A DNA stretch of 5,725 bases from Anaerolineales bacterium (GTDB lineage: Bacteria > Chloroflexota > Anaerolineae > Anaerolineales > UBA4823), in assembly GCA_028687395.1 (NCBI GenBank), contig JAQUAE010000141.1:1-5725 (forward strand), read 5' to 3'. This document shows positions 1 to 5,333 of this stretch, piece after piece. The number at the start of each line of letters is the position of its first letter. Within the stretch, counting starts at the first letter, position 1. Under the pieces are notes generated by a model. It saw nothing but the letters and a program-made list of their open reading frames with translations, was not told where the DNA came from and ran no database searches. The position numbers and the translations under genes were made by a program.

Positions 1-556
1 GGCGGAACTCCATGGAAATCGGCAAGGGCATCTCTCGGCTCACCGCCTCCATCGCTTGCATGGTCGAAAAACCAGCTCTCAAGCCGTTCACTATCAGATT
101 GAGCATGTCTGCAAGCTGGTTGTTGAAATTGACCAGGCGCTGGCTCTGCTGCCGCCTCACGTACATGCGCGGCAACATCACCCCGAATACGCCTCCCATA
201 ATTCCAAAGATGGTCGACCGGCCACCGAAATACCAGCTTAACGCCGCCACCGCGATGCCAGCAATGATCATCGTGGCGATGTATTCACCCGGCTTGAGCT
301 TGATGTCGGCCCGCGCCAGCTCTCGGCTGATTCCGCCGCCGAGCGTCGATTTCTCCAGGCGCACGTCGAGCCAGTCACCGATGGGAGAGGTTTTTTGTCC
401 TTGACGGACCTCTTTGGCGGTTTCCTGGTCGATATATTTTCCCAGGCGCTCTTCCACCATGGATTGTTCGCTGGTTGCCGTGACCACAATCCCAATGATC
501 AACAGGAGGATGATCAGGCCTCCGCCAATAGCCAGGAGCAGGATGACAGGTGACAT
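1..556 (-). CDS. tadB: TadB-like Tad pilus platform protein (type II secretion F family), N-terminal 185 residues, cut by window edge
   Basis: Inner-membrane platform protein of the Tad/Flp pilus, which in this family couples the CpaF motor to pilin polymerisation. I translated 185 codons without a stop. Residues about 3-25 are a strongly hydrophobic first membrane segment (VILLLAIGGGLIILLL). A charged cytoplasmic stretch follows (31-90), then a hydrophobic pair at about 92-109 and 115-128. From about 145 comes the start of the T2SSF domain (NNQLADMLNLIVNGLRAGFS, then MQAMEAVSREMP), a typical TadB signature. Family members are usually about 300 residues, so roughly the C-terminal 40% lies off the left edge. 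ATG at 556 is chosen because an in-frame TAG lies 9 nt upstream and the first membrane segment begins at once. No good Shine-Dalgarno is visible, so translation may be coupled to cpaF, whose stop is 19 nt upstream. TadC, a related protein, is the main alternative; position after cpaF and the N-terminal layout favour TadB. Confidence 0.9.
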   Translation of the reverse strand, partial: MSPVILLLAIGGGLIILLLIIGIVVTATSEQSMVEERLGKYIDQETAKEVRQGQKTSPIGDWLDVRLEKSTLGGGISRELARADIKLKPGEYIATMIIAGIAVAALSWYFGGRSTIFGIMGGVFGVMLPRMYVRRQQSQRLVNFNNQLADMLNLIVNGLRAGFSTMQAMEAVSREMPLPISMEFR

Positions 557-575
557 AAGGCTCTATCCGCGGTGC

Positions 576-1976
576 CTAGTAACGTCGCCTCTCGCCAATG
601 CCGAAAATTGAGGGAGGCAGGTGAATACCCGAGGCTTCGATCTTATCCACGAACTTGGGCCGCAAGCCGGTGGGGCGCAGGCGACCAGCTACCTTGCCGT
701 TTTCCAGGCCAGTTTGTTCGAAGACGAACAGGTCGGTCATGGTGATCACGTCGCCTTCCATACCGCTCACCTCGGTGATGTTTACCACCTTGCGGGACCC
801 ATCCCGCAGGCGTTCCTGGTGAACAATCAGGTCGATGGCGGAAGCAAGCTGTTCGCGAATAGCCCTGACGGGTAAATCCATGCCGGCCATCATCGCCATG
901 GTTTCGATTCTGGCCAGCGTATCCCGCGGCGAGTTGGAGTGGGCGGTGGTCATCGAGCCATCGTGGCCTGTGTTCATAGCCTGGAGCATATCGATGGCGG
1001 CGTCGTCGCGCACCTCCCCGACGATGATGCGGTCGGGTCTCATGCGCAAGGCATTGATCACCAACTGGCGGATGGTGACTTCGCCGCGGCCTTCGATATT
1101 GGGCGGGCGGGATTCCAGGGTGACCACGTGCTCCTGGCGCAGTTGAAGCTCGGCTGCATTTTCAATCGTGATGATGCGCTCGTCATTGGGAATAAACTGC
1201 GAGAGGATATTTAGAAAAGTCGTCTTACCAGAACCGGTGCCGCCCGAAATGATGATATTCAGGCGAGATTCGACGCAGGCTTTTAGGAACTGCAAAGCCT
1301 CCGGTGAAATCGTGCCGAATTGGATGAGCTGCTCCAGGGTGATTGGGTTCTTGAAGAATTTACGGATGGTGATCACCGGGCCGACCAGGGAGATGGGCGG
1401 GATGACCGAGTTGACGCGTGAGCCATCCGGCAAGCGGGCATCGACGTAGGGGCTGGATTCATCGATGCGCCTTCCCAGGGGCGATACGATGCGGTCGATG
1501 ATGCGCATCACGTGTTCATCGCTCTCGAAGGTGAACGGCACACGGTAGATCTTGCCCGCTCTTTCGATGTAGATGTTCTTCGCACCGTTGACCATGACTT
1601 CGGTGATGGTTTCATCCTCGAGCAGAGGCTGCAAGGGACCAAAGCCGAGGATTTCGGCGCTGATTTGTTCGAACAGTCGATGCCGCTCAGGACGAGAGAG
1701 GACGATATTCTCTTCGCTAAGCACCTGCTCGAACAACTCCTGGATAGTGGTGCGCACCTCGTTGACCTTGGAGATGTCCATGGCAGGATCCAGCTCCGCC
1801 AGGAGCCTGTTTTGCACGCGCGTCTTCAAATCCATGTAGGTGTCGTGCTGGGACGAAACGCCCGGAGGCGCCACCCGCCTGGCTTGAATTGACATCAGCC
1901 GCGACTTACCGTTATCGGCATCCCCGCCTTGCGAGGTCGTACCCTGACCCTGTTCGAGACGTTTTAGGAGGGACAT
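576..1976 (-). CDS. cpaF: CpaF/TadA family secretion ATPase, motor of the Tad pilus
   Basis: Hexameric cytoplasmic ATPase of the type II/IV secretion superfamily (T2SSE), which powers Tad pilus assembly and in some species retraction. The 466-aa product is full length. Residues 1-45 are a variable polar tail. A helical N-terminal region follows (50-110), then the N-terminal domain around GFGPLQPLL (111-119) and VMVNGAKNIYIE (127-138). The ATPase core has Walker A GGTGSGKT (245-252), an Asp-box equivalent ITIENAAEL (269-277), the RPPNIEGRGEVTIRQLV segment (290-306) typical of CpaF, Walker B RIIVGEVR (316-323) and the His box TGHDGSMTTAHSNSPRD (336-352). Position 273 is Asn where many relatives have Asp. 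The start at 1976 has AAGGAG 8 nt upstream. The 14-nt gap from cpaE consists of little more than that ribosome site, so the two are co-transcribed. All catalytic boxes are present, so the protein should be active. Confidence 0.97.
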   Translation of the reverse strand: MSLLKRLEQGQGTTSQGGDADNGKSRLMSIQARRVAPPGVSSQHDTYMDLKTRVQNRLLAELDPAMDISKVNEVRTTIQELFEQVLSEENIVLSRPERHRLFEQISAEILGFGPLQPLLEDETITEVMVNGAKNIYIERAGKIYRVPFTFESDEHVMRIIDRIVSPLGRRIDESSPYVDARLPDGSRVNSVIPPISLVGPVITIRKFFKNPITLEQLIQFGTISPEALQFLKACVESRLNIIISGGTGSGKTTFLNILSQFIPNDERIITIENAAELQLRQEHVVTLESRPPNIEGRGEVTIRQLVINALRMRPDRIIVGEVRDDAAIDMLQAMNTGHDGSMTTAHSNSPRDTLARIETMAMMAGMDLPVRAIREQLASAIDLIVHQERLRDGSRKVVNITEVSGMEGDVITMTDLFVFEQTGLENGKVAGRLRPTGLRPKFVDKIEASGIHLPPSIFGIGERRRY

Positions 1977-1984
1977 CGGTAATA

Positions 1985-1990
1985 CTCCTT
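1985..1990 (-). promoter_or_regulatory. Ribosome binding site of cpaF
   Basis: On the minus strand AAGGAG lies 8 nt before the ATG at 1976 and directly abuts the TAA stop of cpaE (1991-1993). It fixes the cpaF start and places initiation within reach of ribosomes ending cpaE. Confidence 0.8.
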
Positions 1991-3250
1991 TTACTGCTTA
2001 CCGCTCAACCTTCCCATACCGCTAATCGCCATCGCTTCTGCATCTTGTTCGCTCAATTCAGTGAGCCGTTGCCGCACGGCTTCGGCCAGCGCCAGGTAGG
2101 CTTTGGGCAAAGAGCGCGATTTATCTGCCAGCATGAAAGGCACCCCCCGGTTGACAGATGGCACCACGAGGTGCTCATCCAGGGGCAACACCCCGGCCAC
2201 TTCGTGTTTGAAGCTTTCGGAGATTTTCTCAGGCGTGATGCCGATGCGCCTATCGAACTTGTTCATCACCAACAACATACGCTTGTGATCGATACCCATG
2301 GCGGTCAAGATATCCATGAAGAGCCGCGCGTTCCGAATGGCAGGAATCTCTTGCGTGGTCAGTAGCAGGATCAGATCGCTGCCATCCAGGGTGGCTAAGG
2401 CCACGTCAGTGAGAGGCGAAGAGACATCCACGACGACATAGGAGAATAGATTCTTAAGGTACTGTACAACCTTCGAGAACTGTTCACCGGTTATCTCGTC
2501 GGCAAATTCAGGCCGGGAGGGCGCGCATAGCACTTTCATCCCCGAAGCGGCGTGTGTGACCAACACACCTTCTACGACCTCGGCATCCAACTCATCCGCA
2601 CGTGGAGCCAACTCAGCAACGCTGTTCTTGCCCCGCTCATTCAAGAAGACGGCTACATCCCCAAAATGGAGCTTGCCATCCACCAGCACCACCGGGGATT
2701 CCTCATTGTGAAGAGTCGCGCCCAGGTTTACTGTGACGGTCGTGCAACCTGTGCCGCCCTTCGGGCTGTAGACCACGATGACTTTGCCCTGAGATAATCT
2801 GGGCATGCCAAACGCAGTTCCGAGGCTAGGCATAGGCATCGAAGCAGGCGCCTTATCGCGCTCCTCCTGGGCCATCTTGCCTGCCCGCTTGATCGCTGAG
2901 GTCAACTCATCCACCGCGGGCGGTTTGGTCAGGAAATCACGCGCGCCGGCCAGCATGGCCCGGCGCATGTAATTCGGGTCACCCTGAACCGAGAGGATGA
3001 CGATCTGGGTATGAGGGACAGTCTTGCGGATCATCTCCGTGGCGGTGATGCCATCCATGTCGGGCATGTTGATGTCCATGATGATGACATCCGGCTTGGT
3101 CTCTTTGGCGATGTCGATGCCCTCACGACCGGTGCGCGCCACGCCGACCACCTCGACGTCGTAGTCAAACTGCAGGAGCTTACGGATAGTCTCCCGAGTC
3201 TCGGCAATGTCGTCCACTATGATGACGCGAATCTTATCCCCAGGTGTCAT
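1991..3250 (-). CDS. cpaE: CpaE/TadZ-like protein: response-regulator receiver fused to a ParA/MinD-type ATPase domain
   Basis: Tad pilus localisation protein; in the family, TadZ/CpaE places the pilus machine in the cell through a MinD/ParA-like domain. The product is 419 aa. The receiver domain spans about 6-125 and has the complete phosphorylation set: acidic pair D13/D14, phospho-acceptor D59 (VIIMDINMPD), S87 (VILSVQG) and K109 (FLTKP). A Met/Pro-rich linker (126-152) follows. The ParA-like domain (154-400) has KGGTGCTT (164-171): signature Lys164 is kept but the usual P-loop Lys is Cys169. The Walker A' region is VVLVDGKLHFGDVAVF (187-202) and the Walker B-like strand is YVVVDVSSPLTD (271-282). 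NKFDRR (330-335) and PLDEHLVVPSVNRGVPF (356-372) are typical of the CpaE C-terminal half. The start at 3250 has GGAG 7 nt upstream. A plain two-component regulator is excluded by the ParA domain and the pilus context. Confidence 0.93.
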   Translation of the reverse strand: MTPGDKIRVIIVDDIAETRETIRKLLQFDYDVEVVGVARTGREGIDIAKETKPDVIIMDINMPDMDGITATEMIRKTVPHTQIVILSVQGDPNYMRRAMLAGARDFLTKPPAVDELTSAIKRAGKMAQEERDKAPASMPMPSLGTAFGMPRLSQGKVIVVYSPKGGTGCTTVTVNLGATLHNEESPVVLVDGKLHFGDVAVFLNERGKNSVAELAPRADELDAEVVEGVLVTHAASGMKVLCAPSRPEFADEITGEQFSKVVQYLKNLFSYVVVDVSSPLTDVALATLDGSDLILLLTTQEIPAIRNARLFMDILTAMGIDHKRMLLVMNKFDRRIGITPEKISESFKHEVAGVLPLDEHLVVPSVNRGVPFMLADKSRSLPKAYLALAEAVRQRLTELSEQDAEAMAISGMGRLSGKQ

Positions 3251-3257
3251 CCGGTAT

Positions 3258-3261
3258 CTCC
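3258..3261 (-). promoter_or_regulatory. Ribosome binding site of cpaE
   Basis: On the minus strand GTGGAG ends 7 nt before the ATG at 3250. Core GGAG is at 3258-3261. The spacing is normal and supports the chosen start. Confidence 0.65.
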
Positions 3262-3269
3262 ACTAAGAA

Positions 3270-3299
3270 ATTATACGCCACGGTAAAGGCCACAGGTAA
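3270..3299 (-). promoter_or_regulatory. Candidate internal promoter in front of cpaE
   Basis: A perfect -10 hexamer TATAAT is read on the minus strand at 3275-3270. The best -35 candidate is TTACCT (3299-3294), matching TTGACA at only 3 of 6 positions with an 18-nt spacer. Transcription would start near 3263, giving a leader of about 13 nt that still holds the GGAG ribosome site. The gap it sits in is the longest inside the operon (50 nt). An internal promoter would let cpaE, cpaF and tadB be made independently of cpaB. The weak -35 keeps this tentative. Confidence 0.35.
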
Positions 3300-3300
3300 A
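3277..3300 (-). repeat. Imperfect tandem repeat, two 11-12 nt units, in the cpaB-cpaE gap
   Basis: On the minus strand, TTTACCTGTGGC (3300-3289) is followed by TTTACCGTGGC (3287-3277). The units are identical except for one extra T in the first. They begin right after the cpaB stop and end 1 nt before the TATAAT at 3275. Possible roles are a duplicated protein-binding site over the -35 region or simple slippage; the sequence alone cannot decide. Confidence 0.55.
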
Positions 3301-4407
3301 TTACGGGGTTGTTTCGGGTACGATAATCGGGTCGACGCGCGGCTCCAGGGCGTAGGGCAACTTGACGGGCACCGGGAGGCGGTATTGGTTCAGGATGAAC
3401 TGCAGGGTGGCTGCTTCGGTCTGGACGCGCGAGTCGTCCCCGGCAGGGCGCAGGACGATGGTAATTTGCGCCCCGCTGGCGATCAAATAGTTGAGCGCCT
3501 GAGCGTCCAGGGGGGTGACAATGAGGCTGATGAAATCAGGCGCGGGGGGTGGTGGGGCAGGCTCTTCGCCTTCTTCTGGCTGGGGGGTGGGCGTCGCCTC
3601 GGGTTGCGCGGTGTCCTTGACGCCCATCTCGTCACCGCTGAGGAAGGTGGCAAAGTTGCCCACGTTCAGCACCATGATGTTCTGGAGCAGGGTCTGACTG
3701 ACCATGCGCGCCCGCTGACGTTCGGAAGGTACGGCATAAACCGATTGCCCGAGGCCGGAAATAATTTCCGCCTTGCCTACAGTCGGCTTATTGTAGACGT
3801 TGGGGTCACCGTCAACCTGGGCGGTCAGGTAATTTACCCCTTCTTGGGGGGTAACACCAGGACCGACGATGTTCAGAACCTGATTGGGTTGGATGGATTG
3901 AAAATCGGTGTCCACGTCGACTATTTTTATCGTGGTGATGACGTTGACGTGGTCGCCAGCCTTCACGGGGTAGGAGAGGAACGAGAGCACCTCGATGGGT
4001 ACGCGGATGGCTACCATGCCGCGTGGGATGGTCAGGGCCGCATTGGAACCGGTTCCGGATAGCTCCTCCGCGCTGGAGACAAGCATGCTGTCGGTCAATA
4101 CGATGCCTGGGTCCAGATCGAACTTGGCCAGGCGCCCTTCCACTTCACTGATGTTGGTAAACATCCCCTCGATGAATAACTCACGTTGAATCGGCACGAG
4201 TTTGAGCACATCGCGCGTGATCACATTCCCTCGCGGTACACTCTGGGTGACCACCATGATGTTGACGATATCGATGACCTGCGTCGACGCGGCTTGCTGG
4301 CTTCCCGGAGCAGGCTGGCGCAAATAACGCTGCCAGATGACCGCCACAGCCACCAGTCCCAACAGCAGGATGAAAGCCAGATAGAAAAACATTCTTCCCC
4401 GTCGCAT
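3301..4407 (-). CDS. cpaB: CpaB/RcpC-type Flp pilus assembly protein with SAF domain
   Basis: Tad pilus assembly protein, anchored in the cytoplasmic membrane and acting on its outer side. The product is 368 aa. A basic start (MRRGR) and hydrophobic residues 7-24 form a signal anchor. The SAF (antifreeze-like, carbohydrate-binding-type) domain spans about 48-112, with MVVTQSVPRGNVITRDVL (51-68) and DLDPGIVLTDSML (97-109). The RcpC domain follows from about 125: ALTIPRGMVAIRVPIEV (124-140), VKAGDHVNVITTI (148-160), and after long inserts DFISLIVTPLDAQALNYLI (291-309) and ITIVLRPAGDD (315-325). Inserts at about 165-215 and a Pro/Glu-rich stretch at 265-290 make it longer than classical CpaB proteins of about 300 aa. 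The start at 4407 has GGAGG 5 nt upstream. It is the first gene of the visible operon, 50 nt before cpaE. No cpaC secretin or cpaD gene follows, unlike the Caulobacter order. Confidence 0.92.
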   Translation of the reverse strand: MRRGRMFFYLAFILLLGLVAVAVIWQRYLRQPAPGSQQAASTQVIDIVNIMVVTQSVPRGNVITRDVLKLVPIQRELFIEGMFTNISEVEGRLAKFDLDPGIVLTDSMLVSSAEELSGTGSNAALTIPRGMVAIRVPIEVLSFLSYPVKAGDHVNVITTIKIVDVDTDFQSIQPNQVLNIVGPGVTPQEGVNYLTAQVDGDPNVYNKPTVGKAEIISGLGQSVYAVPSERQRARMVSQTLLQNIMVLNVGNFATFLSGDEMGVKDTAQPEATPTPQPEEGEEPAPPPPAPDFISLIVTPLDAQALNYLIASGAQITIVLRPAGDDSRVQTEAATLQFILNQYRLPVPVKLPYALEPRVDPIIVPETTP

Positions 4408-4412
4408 GATAG

Positions 4413-4417
4413 CCTCC
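4413..4417 (-). promoter_or_regulatory. Ribosome binding site of cpaB
   Basis: GGAGG on the minus strand lies 5 nt before the ATG at 4407. It is a strong site and fixes the start of the first operon gene. Confidence 0.8.
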
Positions 4418-4435
4418 AGAGTGATATCGAGCTGT

Positions 4436-4448
4436 ATTCAAACTGAAT
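4436..4448. repeat. Short inverted repeat in the cpaB leader
   Basis: ATTCA and TGAAT, 5 nt each, flank AAC. The element lies between the predicted transcription start (about 4459) and the cpaB ribosome site (4413-4417). It could be a small operator or a weak hairpin, but five base pairs can occur by chance. Confidence 0.3.
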
Positions 4449-4465
4449 GTGCGATAGTCACCAAC

Positions 4466-4494
4466 ATTATAAGTAGTTCACTCTCTTAAGTATA
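4466..4494 (-). promoter_or_regulatory. cpaB: Candidate promoter of the tad operon
   Basis: On the minus strand there is a perfect -10 TATAAT at 4471-4466. The best -35 candidate is TATACT (4494-4489), 17 nt upstream and matching TTGACA at only 3 of 6 positions. Transcription would start near 4459, giving a leader of about 50 nt to the cpaB ATG. The weak -35 and the repeat inside the spacer (4474-4483) suggest control by an activator or repressor, but this is inference. Confidence 0.5.
4474..4483. repeat. Direct repeat TAGTTCACTC, copy 1 (inside the tad promoter spacer)
   Basis: This exact 10-bp copy matches the one at 4532-4541 in the same orientation, with starts 58 bp apart. It lies between the -35 and -10 candidates of the tad promoter, where a bound protein would affect RNA polymerase directly. 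A GATAGT hexamer lies to its left at 4453-4458. Confidence 0.55.
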
Positions 4495-4531
4495 CTCATT
4501 TTCCCCTACACTTTTGATAGTGATTTTGGAT

Positions 4532-4541
4532 TAGTTCACTC
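4532..4541. repeat. Direct repeat TAGTTCACTC, copy 2 (upstream of the tad promoter)
   Basis: This is the second exact copy of the 10-bp word at 4474-4483, about 40 bp upstream of the -35 candidate. It also has a GATAGT hexamer to its left (4516-4521), with a 10-nt gap instead of the 15-nt gap at copy 1. Confidence 0.55.
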
Positions 4542-4684
4542 CAATCTATGTGCTGGTTATCCCGGCAATCACCACCTGGCCGCCCCTACCTGCATTAAAC
4601 CCAGGAGTTACGCAGTTCAAGGGAAATTGGGGGGTGTTTTTATTATATCCCCGCTTGATTTTTTCGAACTTCGTGGTTCCTCCC

Positions 4685-4694
4685 AGGCGCGCCT
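4685..4694. repeat. 10-bp perfect palindrome ahead of the methyltransferase gene
   Basis: AGGCGCGCCT equals its own reverse complement. It lies 39 nt upstream of the chosen methyltransferase start. It could be a small operator, or chance in GC-rich DNA. Confidence 0.4.
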
Positions 4695-4722
4695 ATGTTA
4701 GACTATGTTCGCCTGCATCTCG

Positions 4723-4730
4723 AAGAGGTG
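4723..4730 (+). promoter_or_regulatory. Ribosome binding site deciding the methyltransferase start
   Basis: AAGAGGTG, with core GAGG at 4725-4728, lies 5 nt before the ATG at 4734. The in-frame ATG at 4695 has only a GC-rich palindrome in front of it and no purine-rich site. This favours 4734. Confidence 0.65.
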
Positions 4731-4733
4731 ACC

Positions 4734-5300
4734 ATGCCGGTTGAGGATGCGCAACGATGGAATAAACGCTACGCCGAAGGCCTACACGGTGGGTTCGAGC
4801 GCCCACGCCCCTTTCTGGTCAAAGCAGCAGCGCTGCTGCCCGGCCATGGCCTGGCCCTGGACGTGGCGATGGGCCTGGGGGGCAATGCCGCCTTCTTGCT
4901 CGCCCGCGGCTGGCAGGTCGTCGGCGTGGACATCTCTCAGGTCGCTGTGCACCGGGCCAAAGCGCAACACCCCGGTCTGTGGGCGGTGGTGGCGGACATG
5001 ACCCGCTTTCACCTGCCAGAAGCAACCTTCGACCTGGTGCTGAACTTCTACTACCTGCAACGCGAGTTATTCCCGCTCTTCGAGCGTGCTCTCAAACCGG
5101 GCGGCTTGCTCATCTTCGAGACGCTGACCTGCGATATGCAGGCTGTCCACCCAGATATCGACCCCGTTTACCTGCTCGAGCGCGGCGAGCTACGCCGGGC
5201 TTTCCAGGATTGGGAAGTGCTCATCTACCGGGAAGGCTGGCAACAGAAGGAAAGCGATCACCCCCGCGCCGTGGCCAGCCTGGCCGCCCGGCGCAGGTGA
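4734..5300 (+). CDS. Class I SAM-dependent methyltransferase, substrate unknown
   Basis: Probable cytoplasmic methyltransferase of the Rossmann-fold class I type. The product is 188 aa from the chosen start. An N-terminal RWNKRY segment (8-13) and PRPFLV (24-29) precede motif I ALDVAMGLGGNA (41-52), the glycine-rich SAM loop. Motif II is VVGVDIS (62-68), with D66 expected to bind the SAM ribose. Motif III is VVADM (85-89), and the motif IV region is FDLVLNFYYLQR (99-110). Post-motif LKPGGLLIFET (120-130) and a closing strand (ASLAAR, 181-186) complete the fold. It resembles small TehB-like or Methyltransf_25 proteins, but nothing visible identifies the substrate. A start at 4695 would add 13 residues; the AAGAGGTG at 4723 supports 4734. 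It is divergent from the tad operon and lies 33 nt ahead of the SRAP gene, probably co-transcribed with it. Confidence 0.88.
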   Translation: MPVEDAQRWNKRYAEGLHGGFERPRPFLVKAAALLPGHGLALDVAMGLGGNAAFLLARGWQVVGVDISQVAVHRAKAQHPGLWAVVADMTRFHLPEATFDLVLNFYYLQRELFPLFERALKPGGLLIFETLTCDMQAVHPDIDPVYLLERGELRRAFQDWEVLIYREGWQQKESDHPRAVASLAARRR

Positions 5301-5321
5301 GCGATGCAACCAGCAGCCTAG

Positions 5322-5329
5322 AAAGGAGG
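5322..5329 (+). promoter_or_regulatory. Strong ribosome binding site of the SRAP gene
   Basis: AAAGGAGG, a near-perfect anti-16S match, lies 4 nt before the ATG at 5334. It is the strongest such site in the window and fixes a start at which Cys is residue 2, as the family requires. Confidence 0.85.
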
Positions 5330-5333
5330 CGCC

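Larger units (their letters stand above)
4408..4733. other. Divergent intergenic region between cpaB and the methyltransferase gene
   Basis: This 326-nt gene-free stretch separates the minus-strand tad operon from the plus-strand genes. The part from about 4421 to 4560 is clearly more AT-rich than the flanking genes. It holds the tad promoter candidate (4466-4494), two copies of TAGTTCACTC (4474 and 4532), a short inverted repeat in the cpaB leader (4436-4448), a motif like an insertion-sequence end (4602-4615), and a 10-bp palindrome (4685-4694). For the plus-strand genes no convincing promoter is visible: TATTAT at 4641 resembles a -10 element but lacks a good -35. I see no RNA gene or reading frame with coding character. 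Confidence 0.7.

Noticed and set aside
12..404. Plus-strand open frame of 130 codons
   Set aside because: It is antisense to tadB, whose minus-strand translation matches the family.
1889..2365. Plus-strand open frame of 158 codons
   Set aside because: It overlaps the start of cpaF and the end of cpaE on the other strand, has a His/Arg-rich composition and shows no domain.
3544..3591. G-runs on the plus strand that might form a G-quadruplex
   Set aside because: Four runs of three or more G exist, but one loop is 24 nt. The runs are explained by Pro codons of the CpaB linker on the other strand.
3244..4062. Plus-strand open frame of 272 codons
   Set aside because: It lies opposite cpaB, whose product has clear SAF/RcpC features. 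The plus-strand translation has no recognisable domain and a GC-rich shadow composition.
4641..4646. TATTAT as -10 box for the methyltransferase gene
   Set aside because: The best upstream -35 (TTCAAG at 4616-4621) is poor and 19 nt away; it is not strong enough to annotate.
4629..4652. GGGG and CCCC arms around a T-rich loop, a possible terminator
   Set aside because: Only four base pairs form and the next pair is a mismatch; it is too weak and not placed after a gene.
4695..4733. Upstream ATG of the methyltransferase frame as the start
   Set aside because: No purine-rich site precedes it, while the ATG at 4734 has AAGAGGTG at proper spacing and begins where family similarity begins.
5304..5321. 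Five-codon ATG-to-TAG frame between the methyltransferase and SRAP genes
   Set aside because: It has no ribosome site of its own and is too short to distinguish from chance.
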